From the NCBI RefSeq assembly GCF_001723685.1, contig NZ_MCBX01000003.1:1-64000 (forward strand): 64,000 bases of DNA, given 5' to 3'. The DNA is from Candidatus Marithrix sp. Canyon 246 (GTDB lineage Bacteria; Pseudomonadota; Gammaproteobacteria; Beggiatoales; Beggiatoaceae). A model generated the notes under the pieces. The model was not told the DNA's origin. It ran no database searches and worked only from the letters and a program-made list of their open reading frames with translations. The translations under genes were made by a program, and so were the position numbers. Of this stretch, positions 16,432 through 24,483 are shown in pieces. Position 1 is the stretch's first letter, and the number at the start of each line of letters is the position of its first letter.

Positions 16432-17277
16432 TTATAAACTCAAACGTTTTATGACTTCTAAGGTATAATCTGCTTTATTTAAAGTGTAAAAATGCAAACC
16501 GGGCGCACCCTCTGCTAATAAACGTTCACATAATCTTGTGATGACATCTAAGCCAAAATCTTGTAATGATTTTGTATCATCTCGTAAATCTTCAAGACGC
16601 TTACGTAGCCAGCGTGGAACTTCTGCTCCGCAAATATCAGAAAATCTAATTAATTGTTCATAATTAGTAATTGGCATGATTCCGGGTATAATAGGAATAT
16701 CAACACCGCGTTGAGTGCAATTATTAATTAAATTAAAATAAGCATCAGGATTATAAAAATATTGTGTAATCGCACTATCAGCTCCAGCTTGTACTTTTTG
16801 TACAAAAAAATCTAAATCTGCTTTCACACTACGCGATTGTGGATGAAATTCTGGATAAGCGGCAACTTCTATATGAAAATACGAGCCAGTTTTAGCACGA
16901 ATAAATTCCACTAATTCATTAGCATGTTGAAACTCACCAATACTACCAGCCCAACCAGAAGGTGCATCTCCTCGTAATGCGACAATTTGTCGAATACCAT
17001 TTGCTTGATAACCTTCTAATAATTTCAGTATATTGTCATGGGTACTACCAATACATGATAAATGTGGTGCAGCGTCAAAGTCAGATTGTTGTTGAATTTC
17101 TTTAACTGTCTCAAAGGTTTTTTCTTGAGTTGAACCACCCGCGCCAAAAGTGACTGAAAAAAAAGCAGGTTTTAAGACTTCTAATTGTTTGCGCGTCTCA
17201 CGCAATTTTACCATACCTTTATCAGTGCGCGGTGGAAAAAATTCACAACTTATTGTTAAATTTGATTGTATGCTCAT
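16432..17277 (-). CDS. metF: Methylenetetrahydrofolate reductase
   Basis: Reduces 5,10-methylene-THF to 5-methyl-THF for methionine synthesis, using FAD. The 281 aa protein shows EFFPPRTDKG, SVTFGAGGST, LRGDAP and the C-terminal GLHFYTLN, all typical. It lies upstream of the sigma-54 activator in the same direction with a 13-base gap, so the two may be co-transcribed. It is divergent from the FHA-ABC gene, with only 17 bases between the starts, which therefore share a promoter region. Confidence 0.95.
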   Translation of the reverse strand: MSIQSNLTISCEFFPPRTDKGMVKLRETRKQLEVLKPAFFSVTFGAGGSTQEKTFETVKEIQQQSDFDAAPHLSCIGSTHDNILKLLEGYQANGIRQIVALRGDAPSGWAGSIGEFQHANELVEFIRAKTGSYFHIEVAAYPEFHPQSRSVKADLDFFVQKVQAGADSAITQYFYNPDAYFNLINNCTQRGVDIPIIPGIMPITNYEQLIRFSDICGAEVPRWLRKRLEDLRDDTKSLQDFGLDVITRLCERLLAEGAPGLHFYTLNKADYTLEVIKRLSL

Positions 17278-17294
17278 AAAATACCTTTCTATAT

Positions 17295-18482
17295 ATGTAT
17301 GATAAAAAAAATAAATTTATAAATCTAAGTGGCGATTTTGAAATTATAATTGGAAGTGCTAAGGCTTGTCATATTTGTTTTACCGCAATTGAAGTACCAG
17401 AAATTGCTAAAAAACATGCCGTGTTAAAACGTGTCAGAGATCGTTTATTTATTCAAGACCTTGGTTCAGATGCTGGTACATTGCTTGATGGTATTAGTTT
17501 ATTGCCAAAAATTTGGGAAGAAATTATACAAACTGGTCATAATAAAATTAGTTTAGGACAAACTCAGATTGGTATCAATCCAAATTTATTTCGAGGACGT
17601 GAGCGCGTTGGCATAGAAACTACTGCCTTATATTATGAATTGGCTGGTCGTATGCTTTGTAATGGTATTTATTTACGAGCTAAGCCGGGTACAATGACTG
17701 CAATTATGGGACCAGCAGGTTGTGGTAAAAGTACCTTATTGGATTTAGTTAGCGGTTATCGTCGTCCAAATAGCGGTCAAGTATTTGTAACTCGCGATGA
17801 AGAGCAAATTAATATACATGAAGATTATTCTCAAATAAGAGCATGGTTAGGTTTTTTGCCACAAGATGATATGATGATTCCTGAATTAACTGTATATCAG
17901 AGTTTAAGTTATTGTTTAAAATTACAATTTATGGGATTGAATGCTAAAATCCGCGACCATATTATTTGTAATACTTGTTCTCAGTTAGGTTTTGAAAAAC
18001 CGCGATTACATAAATTTTTAAATACAGTCATAGGTTCAGCCGAATCAGGAATTCGCGGCTTAAGTGGTGGCGAAAGAAAAAGGGCGAATTTGGCACATGA
18101 ATTAATATCAATGCCATTAATTTTATTACTGGATGAACCTACTTCTGGATTATCATCTGTGGATGCAGAAAAAATTATAAGCTTATTAAAAAACTTAACA
18201 CGACAAGATCAATTAAGCACAATTATCACAATACATCAGCCTAGTCGTGATACTTTTGAAAGTTTTGATAATTTATTATTAATGAATCACGATGGAACAG
18301 TGGCTTATTATGGAGCATGTCAAGATGCTACACATTTTTTTGAAAAAATAACTGGCACTTCGATTGTGGGTTGTAATCCTGCTGAATATTTATTGACTAT
18401 ATTGGATAATCCTACTTATAACAAAAAAATTACTGATTCATTTCAGGCTGATCAATTTAAAAATTATCCGAAATTCCCTTAA
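17295..18482 (+). CDS. FHA-domain ABC ATPase (ABCG type) without membrane domain
   Basis: A 395 aa protein with an N-terminal FHA domain (residues 5-85) fused to an ABC ATPase: Walker A GPAGCGKSTLLD, signature GLSGGERKRANLA, Walker B ILLLDEPTSGLSS, H-loop IITIHQPSRDTF. FHA domains bind phosphothreonine, so kinase control is possible. ABCG-type proteins normally carry a C-terminal membrane domain, absent here. The stop lies inside a 29-bp sequence repeated at 19971-19999, and both copies encode KNYPKxP then stop in this frame. The ATPase gene end was therefore rebuilt when the HEPN island inserted. A partner permease is not obvious; the PelG-like flippase across the island is a neighbour. Confidence 0.8.
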   Translation: MYDKKNKFINLSGDFEIIIGSAKACHICFTAIEVPEIAKKHAVLKRVRDRLFIQDLGSDAGTLLDGISLLPKIWEEIIQTGHNKISLGQTQIGINPNLFRGRERVGIETTALYYELAGRMLCNGIYLRAKPGTMTAIMGPAGCGKSTLLDLVSGYRRPNSGQVFVTRDEEQINIHEDYSQIRAWLGFLPQDDMMIPELTVYQSLSYCLKLQFMGLNAKIRDHIICNTCSQLGFEKPRLHKFLNTVIGSAESGIRGLSGGERKRANLAHELISMPLILLLDEPTSGLSSVDAEKIISLLKNLTRQDQLSTIITIHQPSRDTFESFDNLLLMNHDGTVAYYGACQDATHFFEKITGTSIVGCNPAEYLLTILDNPTYNKKITDSFQADQFKNYPKFP

Positions 18483-18486
18483 TAAC
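18458..18486. repeat. 29-bp direct repeat, left flank of HEPN island
   Basis: Matches 19971-19999 at 28 of 29 positions (T/C difference in the middle). It covers the last codons and stop of the FHA-ABC gene. The two copies enclose about 1.5 kb with three genes and look like a target or attachment-site duplication. Confidence 0.85.
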
Positions 18487-18504
18487 TAATAATATTTTTT
18501 AAAT

Positions 18505-18915
18505 ATGCCTAACTCTATAAATGCTAGCGACTTAAAAATACTTGCTAAAGCAAGATTAGATGACGCTATTATTCTTTATAAGCAACAAAGATATGAAGGC
18601 GCAATCTATTTATGTGGTTACGCAGTTGAACTTGCTCTTAAATATAAAATATGCCAAAAATTAGGTTGGAATAAATATCTGCCAGCTAGATTTGACAATG
18701 ATAGAACTTTTTATACGCACAAACTCGAAGATCTGAAATTTTTATCAGGAATGCAAGATATTTTTGATGATCAGAACACACCATTATGGGCTTATTGGTC
18801 AACAATGACTAGCTGGAATGAACAATTACGCTATAATATAGCCCATAAATCAAAGAACGATGCAAGAGCATCATTACGTGCTTCAATACGATTGTATAAG
18901 GAGTTAATTAAATGA
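18505..18915 (+). CDS. HEPN-domain protein
   Basis: A 136 aa four-helix HEPN protein: ARLDDAIILYKQQRYEGAIYL followed by AVELALKYKIC, and the RNase-type motif R-x4-H in LRYNIAHKSK near the C-terminus. Active HEPN proteins cleave RNA and often act as toxins paired with a nucleotidyltransferase or other antitoxin. Here the next gene starts in the stop codon (ATGA overlap), the usual layout of such pairs, but that partner shows no clear MNT motif. The gene lies in an island flanked by 29-bp direct repeats. Confidence 0.8.
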   Translation: MPNSINASDLKILAKARLDDAIILYKQQRYEGAIYLCGYAVELALKYKICQKLGWNKYLPARFDNDRTFYTHKLEDLKFLSGMQDIFDDQNTPLWAYWSTMTSWNEQLRYNIAHKSKNDARASLRASIRLYKELIK

Positions 18916-19502
18916 AGAATGAATTAACTAAACTAATAACAAAGTTAAAACAAGAAATATCTAGCAAATATCCTATAAATCTTTTAATGTTAATTGAAAA
19001 GGAAAGCTATTCAAATTTTAGATTGTTGATTTCATCAGATACGCTCAAGAGCGATTTAGCAACGGTTAGCATGATTGCTAAAGAAATCTCGAAAATATTA
19101 ACCAAAGATGAGCTTAAAATATTGGCTGGTGTAGATATTGTGGAATCTAACAGTAATTTTTTTATAGAACTGCAAAATTATTTAGAAAATAATGGCAATC
19201 CCATAGAATTTTATAATATAGAGTTTGATGATTTAAAAATCAATCGTGCTTTGGTTATCATTTCTCCAGTTGATAATTCAAGAAATTACGTTAGGCAAGC
19301 TGAATTAAAAGAGTTAGAACAATTATTGCAAAATAATATCAGACAACAATTACTACTGATGTTCATAGTCATAGAATTAAAGCAATCGCTAAAAGAAAAT
19401 TTATCCACTCTTAGTTCTGAACAACAGTTGCAAGTTTATCATAAATCGTTACAAAATAAACGTGAAACGATATATCACAAAGGTTCTATCAATGGAAAAT
19501 AA
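18912..19502 (+). CDS. Unknown protein, HEPN partner 1
   Basis: A 196 aa soluble, acidic and Asn/Leu-rich protein that I do not recognise. It shows LLMLIEKESYSNFRLLISSD early, which could be a strand-turn-strand of a divergent nucleotidyltransferase fold, but no GSxxxG or DxD pair is visible. It then shows EFDDLKINRALVIIS and a helical C-terminal half. It overlaps the HEPN gene by four bases and the next gene by 11. The tight packing suggests one functional unit, perhaps a toxin-antitoxin or phage-defence module (inference). Confidence 0.55.
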   Translation: MKNELTKLITKLKQEISSKYPINLLMLIEKESYSNFRLLISSDTLKSDLATVSMIAKEISKILTKDELKILAGVDIVESNSNFFIELQNYLENNGNPIEFYNIEFDDLKINRALVIISPVDNSRNYVRQAELKELEQLLQNNIRQQLLLMFIVIELKQSLKENLSTLSSEQQLQVYHKSLQNKRETIYHKGSINGK

Positions 19503-19902
19503 AATTTTACAAAGCTTAAAAACTGAACTTTCATCAAGCAACTTAGAAGAACTATTAACTAACCTATTAAAAGAAACCGATATAGAAAAACAATACAATC
19601 GCAATGATTCTCAAAAATTAATAGAAGTTTATCAAAAATTACTAGAACATCACGAATTTAAAGTGGGTGATTTAGTGAAATGGAAACAAGGATTAACAAA
19701 TAAAATACTTCCTGAGATTAACCAACCAGCTATTGTAATTAAATTATTGAAAGAACCATTAATAGATAGACTTGATGAAGAAGCAGGAAGTCGTTATTAC
19801 CGCGAACCATTAGATATTATTTTAGGATTGTTTGATGATAAGGATGAATTTTTAATGTTTTACTATGATAAAAGACGATTTGAACCTTATTATAATATAT
19901 AA
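19492..19902 (+). CDS. Unknown protein, HEPN partner 2
   Basis: A 136 aa protein. I choose the ATG at 19492, eight bases after AAAGG, rather than an earlier ATG at 19462 that would overlap the previous gene by 41 bases. The N-terminal half is helical. The C-terminal half has a conserved-looking core: FKVGDLVKWKQGL, QPAIVIKLL, EPLDIILGLFDDKDEF, KRRFEPY, possibly an SH3-like barrel. Similar small proteins occur beside HEPN genes, but no function is known to me. It is the last gene of the island bounded by the 29-bp repeats. Confidence 0.6.
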   Translation: MENKILQSLKTELSSSNLEELLTNLLKETDIEKQYNRNDSQKLIEVYQKLLEHHEFKVGDLVKWKQGLTNKILPEINQPAIVIKLLKEPLIDRLDEEAGSRYYREPLDIILGLFDDKDEFLMFYYDKRRFEPYYNI

Positions 19903-19928
19903 ACGTCTTATAAAGCATTAACTCGTAG

Positions 19929-19954
19929 GTTGGGCTGACGATAAGAAGCCCAAC
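19929..19954. repeat. Short inverted repeat, GTTGGGCT family, copy 2
   Basis: Arms GTTGGGCT (19929-19936) and AGCCCAAC (19947-19954). It resembles 18-43 in reverse orientation, including the preceding GTAG and most of the loop. It lies at the right end of the HEPN island just inside the 29-bp repeat and may act as its terminator. Confidence 0.6.
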
Positions 19955-19969
19955 TAAACATGTTTTAAT

Positions 19970-21328
19970 CTAAAAATTATCCGAAATCCCCTTAATAACA
20001 ACATTTTCCCAATGCCCCAACAGGCTATCTATATAATAAGACGATATAAGGAAGCTCATCATAGAAGCTATAAAAAATGCAAGCCCATCGTATGGTAATT
20101 CTAATTGAATAATTAGTATGCTAAAGCCGCCGCTAAAGATAAAAAACCAAATACATAACCAAGTTAATAACTTATATTGGTTCATATATTGTAAAATTAG
20201 TAAATTTAATAGAAATATTCCTAAAAATAATGTTGACATTAGCAATAGATAAAACGAATACTCATTTTGCCAAGGCAGACGAATCATTCCTACTGAAATA
20301 CTAAATAATATCATTAAAATAATCGCACCATATACCAAAACTAGACTATAAAAGATTTTACGATAGCCAAGAATTAAATTATATTTACCTTCATCCAAAC
20401 GGGAAAATGGAAAATTATAAAATAGTGCATCCGTAAATTGCGCATATGGAACTTTGATTAATTCTTGTAATCGTCGCATAGTCAGAAATTGACTGAATGA
20501 AAAAATCGTAAAGGCAACGAAAAATGGATAATCATAATCAGAATAGCGAAATAAAGGATCTAATTGGTAACTAGTTTGTGGCATAAACCAATAGACTATT
20601 TTATCAATCCACAGCGCCAGATTAAAAAATATAAAGAATGACATTTTTGATAATGCGCCCGGATTTCTGCCTAGAAATGTAAAAGATATATTTACTTTAC
20701 CGCGATAAAAACCCTTAACTATATATCCATACTGAATAAATGCAATTGCACCAAAACCTAACATCAGCGCGATAAATATACCTTCTAAACCAAATACTCT
20801 CATGGTTATCAGGTTTAGAGCAAAGGAAAAAATTACGCCCAATGAAAAAGTAATAAAAGCCACTCGCCCTAATTTTAAAATTGCCATTACATTATTAGTA
20901 ATCCAAACTGCACTTAAACTAACAGTCATTGCGGCAAAAATTACCGCAAAACCAATGCTTTTATGAGAAAAAGACACACATAATAAAAAAGTTAGGATAA
21001 AAATTATCGGCAAACTAAATAATAATGCCCCGCTGAGATTAGCTAATACAGGGCGATAATTATCCACAAAGATTTGATCGGAAAGATAGCCAGCTAACAA
21101 TCCATTGATTGGCGCACTATAAAACATGGACAAAAATATGGTATAAGTCAAAGGCACATAAAATTGTATTAAAATGTCTTGTTGTTGCAAGCCTACCAGC
21201 CAACCAATGACAATCAAAAAGATAACAGTCAGCCACCATGAACCTACACTTTCTGCTATCTTAATGCTTTCATCAATGATATATTCAGTGATGGTTTTGC
21301 GCTTTTCGGTTTTACGCTTTTGAAACAT
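19970..21328 (-). CDS. PelG-like polysaccharide flippase
   Basis: A 452 aa membrane protein with about twelve hydrophobic segments. The stretch NLALWIDKIVYWF followed by an acidic YSDYDYPFF loop matches the pattern of PelG, the inner-membrane MOP-superfamily transporter of the Pel exopolysaccharide system. The LQELIKVPYAQFTDALFYN segment also fits. No pelA-F genes are visible here, so it may serve another glycan. It is downstream of galE in the same direction, 10 bases after its stop, which supports a joint polysaccharide role. Its last codons lie in the right 29-bp repeat. Confidence 0.65.
   Translation of the reverse strand: MFQKRKTEKRKTITEYIIDESIKIAESVGSWWLTVIFLIVIGWLVGLQQQDILIQFYVPLTYTIFLSMFYSAPINGLLAGYLSDQIFVDNYRPVLANLSGALLFSLPIIFILTFLLCVSFSHKSIGFAVIFAAMTVSLSAVWITNNVMAILKLGRVAFITFSLGVIFSFALNLITMRVFGLEGIFIALMLGFGAIAFIQYGYIVKGFYRGKVNISFTFLGRNPGALSKMSFFIFFNLALWIDKIVYWFMPQTSYQLDPLFRYSDYDYPFFVAFTIFSFSQFLTMRRLQELIKVPYAQFTDALFYNFPFSRLDEGKYNLILGYRKIFYSLVLVYGAIILMILFSISVGMIRLPWQNEYSFYLLLMSTLFLGIFLLNLLILQYMNQYKLLTWLCIWFFIFSGGFSILIIQLELPYDGLAFFIASMMSFLISSYYIDSLLGHWENVVIKGISDNF
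19971..19999. repeat. 29-bp direct repeat, right flank of HEPN island
   Basis: Partner of 18458-18486, 28 of 29 positions identical. It contains the last codons of the minus-strand PelG-like gene. Read on the plus strand in the frame of the FHA-ABC gene it also encodes KNYPKSP and a stop. The ancestral locus therefore probably had the two genes ending convergently in this one sequence. Confidence 0.85.
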
Positions 21329-21338
21329 ATTTTAGTGT

Positions 21339-22346
21339 TTAATATCCGTTAGGATTGTCAGACTGCCAACGCCAAGCGTCATTACACATTTCTTCAATTC
21401 CTCTTGTTGCTTCCCAACCAATGTCTTGCTTGGCTTTAGCAGGGTTGGCATAACAAATCGCAATATCGCCTGAACGACGAGCTACAATTTTATAAGCAAC
21501 TGTTTTATCAGAAGCTTTTTCAAAAGCCTTTACCATATCCAATACACTATAACCATTACCAGTACCAAGGTTATAAATTACCACACCCGGATTAGTAGTT
21601 AATTTTTCTAAGGCTTTAACATGCCCTAAAGCCAAATCAACCACATGGATATAATCGCGAACACCAGTACCATCAGGAGTTGGATAATCATCACCAAAGA
21701 CAGATAAACTTTCCAATTTACCAATAGCAACTTGAGACACATAAGGCATTAAATTATTAGGAATATCATTTGGATCCTCTCCAATACGCCCACTAACATG
21801 CGCTCCAACTGGATTAAAATAACGTAATAAAGCTACATTCCAAGAATTATCAGATACATGTATATCACTTAATATATCTTCAACAAATAGTTTACTTCTA
21901 CCATAAGGATTAGTAGCAGACAATGGAAAATCTTCAGTAATTGGTACAGTTGCAGGATCACCATAAACTGTAGCAGAGGAACTAAATACTATATTTTTGA
22001 CACCATTTGCTGCCATGACTTCACATAACACCAAAGTACCATTAATATTATTATCATAATAACTCAATGGAATACTGACAGATTCACCTACCGCTTTTAG
22101 CCCAGCGAAATGAACTACAGAATCAATAGCAGCATCCTTAAAAACAGCATCTAATGCCGCTTTATCTCGTAAATCTACCTTATGAAAACTTAAACTTTTA
22201 CCGGTTAATTCTTGAACTCGACGTAAAGATTCTTCCTTACTATTTGACAGATTATCGACAACGACAACCTCATGCCCTTCATTGAGTAATTCGATACAAG
22301 TATGACTACCAATATAACCTGCGCCACCAGTTACTAATATTTTCAT
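21339..22346 (-). CDS. galE: UDP-glucose 4-epimerase
   Basis: Interconverts UDP-glucose and UDP-galactose, supplying galactose for LPS or exopolysaccharide. The 335 aa protein has the NAD-binding [10 protein letters not shown] at the N-terminus, the catalytic SSSATVYG and YGRSK, and the C-terminal family segment [13 protein letters not shown]. It is placed just upstream of the PelG-like flippase, so the pair is probably one unit for polysaccharide export. Confidence 0.96.
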   Translation of the reverse strand: MKILVTGGAGYIGSHTCIELLNEGHEVVVVDNLSNSKEESLRRVQELTGKSLSFHKVDLRDKAALDAVFKDAAIDSVVHFAGLKAVGESVSIPLSYYDNNINGTLVLCEVMAANGVKNIVFSSSATVYGDPATVPITEDFPLSATNPYGRSKLFVEDILSDIHVSDNSWNVALLRYFNPVGAHVSGRIGEDPNDIPNNLMPYVSQVAIGKLESLSVFGDDYPTPDGTGVRDYIHVVDLALGHVKALEKLTTNPGVVIYNLGTGNGYSVLDMVKAFEKASDKTVAYKIVARRSGDIAICYANPAKAKQDIGWEATRGIEEMCNDAWRWQSDNPNGY

Positions 22347-22404
22347 GGAATAATTTTCTTTTGTTGTTAAGTAATAATTGAGTATATCAAAATGTGTTCC
22401 AATT

Positions 22405-23637
22405 TTATTTAGAAGAAGCTAATTTCACACAATCCTCGATTTTATTTTTTCTAGTTCGATTATCACTAATCGGGCAACTTGCTAATTTAAATCCAACTCT
22501 ACGATCAATCGCATCTTGAGCATCATCAGTGCCTGAACCTACAAGATTTTCTGCCCAAGCCTTACCATAAGTTATTGAATGAATGTTTGAAAAATTAGCT
22601 TGTAATTTTTGTTGAATTGCTACAGCACGATCTAAAGATAACTGACAATTATATGGTAATTTTCCAGTATGACTACTGTGCCCAACAATGTCTAAACAAA
22701 GATTCTTCTGCTCAAAATATTTACCAATTTGACGTAACCATAAGGGATATTCGGCTGCCAATGTGTCATCAAAACTAGTTTTGCTGACTGAAAAAATAAA
22801 CTTTACATTTAAAATACCATTTTTTTCAAAATTGAAGCTAACTATTTTTTCAAAAACTGTTTCCGCAGCATTTAAATCTTTTAAAATAATATTGGTTCTA
22901 TATAAACCAATATAGGCTTTTATCATGCTCATTTGATCAAAAGATTGCTGCTCAGTGGCGATAGTAAATAAATCTAATGCTGTATCATAATCTTTATTGC
23001 CATAAGCCTCTTCAGCCTTATTTATTATAGCTTGTATTTCTAATACATTATTATAGTTTGCTGGTACTTTTGCATTAACTTTTATTGTCACTACATCTTC
23101 TGTGATACTTTGAATATTGGGGAGAACTATAGGGCTATCTATTATTGGAGTATAATCCAATGTTTGATTGGAAATCCAAACATCAGATTTCGCAATAACT
23201 TTACCCTTATTTTTCTCTATCACAGATGATATAATATGATAGTAATTCCCATTTGTTTTATATGGTTCATACATAATAACACCATGTATCACATAATCAG
23301 CTTGATATATATTCTTTGGAGTTAAACGCTCAATGCTGAATTGATTACCAAAAACCTTCTGCGTTTCCGCAACAAAAATCTTTTCAATTTGTTGACTTAC
23401 CTTGAGAACTTCATGACTTTTGATATCCATAAAGGGATCAATGACAATATTTTTTTTACTAAAATTGTCTAATAAGCTTTGTTTGCTTTTTACTTGCATC
23501 ATCAAATTATTGGCTAAAATAGGAATAGCAGCATTAAAACTAAGGGGTAAATCAGAAACTGGAGCCACTGGTGCTGGTGAGCAGGAAACTAACAGCAATA
23601 GTATGGCTAATGTTTTTAAATCATATTTGTTGCGCAT
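22405..23637 (-). CDS. OmpA-family lipoprotein
   Basis: A 410 aa protein with a lipoprotein signal ending LLLVSC (Cys19). The middle part (about 205-265) has TPR-like helices ([20 protein letters not shown]). The C-terminal OmpA-like peptidoglycan-binding domain shows [25 protein letters not shown] and a [14 protein letters not shown] end. It probably tethers the outer membrane to the cell wall. A close paralogue, cut by the window end, lies at 63368-64000. The N-terminal half is unrecognised. Confidence 0.8.
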   Translation of the reverse strand: MRNKYDLKTLAILLLLVSCSPAPVAPVSDLPLSFNAAIPILANNLMMQVKSKQSLLDNFSKKNIVIDPFMDIKSHEVLKVSQQIEKIFVAETQKVFGNQFSIERLTPKNIYQADYVIHGVIMYEPYKTNGNYYHIISSVIEKNKGKVIAKSDVWISNQTLDYTPIIDSPIVLPNIQSITEDVVTIKVNAKVPANYNNVLEIQAIINKAEEAYGNKDYDTALDLFTIATEQQSFDQMSMIKAYIGLYRTNIILKDLNAAETVFEKIVSFNFEKNGILNVKFIFSVSKTSFDDTLAAEYPLWLRQIGKYFEQKNLCLDIVGHSSHTGKLPYNCQLSLDRAVAIQQKLQANFSNIHSITYGKAWAENLVGSGTDDAQDAIDRRVGFKLASCPISDNRTRKNKIEDCVKLASSK

Positions 23638-23685
23638 AGTTTTAAACTTGTGATAAAATTTTAATTTTAGATTATATTTAAAAAA

Positions 23686-23808
23686 ATTTCAACAACATGA
23701 TAAACTCCTTAAATTCCCCATTAACCTATAAATAAGGGTGGTTTGCTTGCGGTAGGTGATTGTTTTGATTTGTTATGAATGGGTAGTCGTGAGCCTTGGA
23801 ATTTGTTC
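23686..23808 (+). pseudogene. mfd: Decayed fragment of the mfd 5' end
   Basis: 23688-23735 is close to the first bases of the real mfd gene (24475-24522), including the start codon and the following codons. 23749-23779 resembles 24860-24890, and 23775-23798 resembles 24980-25003, in the same order. The fragment is thus an internally deleted copy of the mfd N-terminal region lying 0.8 kb upstream of the intact gene. Confidence 0.6.
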
Positions 23809-23821
23809 CAAGGCTGATAGT

Positions 23822-24383
23822 TTAAAACTTAAACCTTTTCCATTGAGCACTGAACCAGCCCGCTTCTATTTCGCCAACAGCAGGGGAACCATATTCAATG
23901 TGAATGTATTCTGATTGTTTCCATTTATTACGGATATTAATATATCCATTTTCAGCATCTTCAAAATACCACATTGCACTATACCAATGACTTTCAATAT
24001 CGCTAAGTTGAAGATTTCCATACTCATTATGTAAGCATTTATTTGTATCGCTACTTTGACAGATATTAAAATAACCATCGCTTTTGTCAATTATCTTCCA
24101 GCTATTATTTCCATCAACAGTTAATTTAACAGATGATTTCCACCTATTTTAAAGTTAAGCCATTTGTACTCCAGCCACCATAAGCATTCCAATAATAATA
24201 GAACTCATTACCAGTGATGTTTTTATCAATGGCAATATTTGTTATTGCCTCCACTTTAGCATCGCTAAAATCCCAACCTTGAGTTTGTGAATTGCCCCAA
24301 CCTATAACAACAAGATTATCAGTTAATGTAAAAGGTGATGTGGTAATTACACCTTTATATAAAAATACACAAAAGCTTTGCAA
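23822..24383 (-). pseudogene. Frameshifted secreted protein with ricin-B-like C-terminus
   Basis: Two readings in different frames join near 24140. The first (24383-24144) includes NLVVIGWGNSQTQGWDFSDAK and FYYYWNAYGGWST. The second continues SWKIIDKSDGYFNIC, YINIRNKWKQSEYIHIEYG and AQWKRFKF, then stops at 23822. The second part has the W..I..KSDGYFNI rhythm of ricin-type lectin repeats. One frameshift separates them and no signal peptide is found, so it is likely a degraded gene end. Nothing else is recognised in 23809-24465. Confidence 0.5.
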
Positions 24384-24483
24384 TTTATGAATCGGTGCAT
24401 GATGCTATCACTGATACATCCTACATCATGTAAAAACTTCTAAACTTATGATATAATGTAAATATTTGCTAAAATTCAACCAC

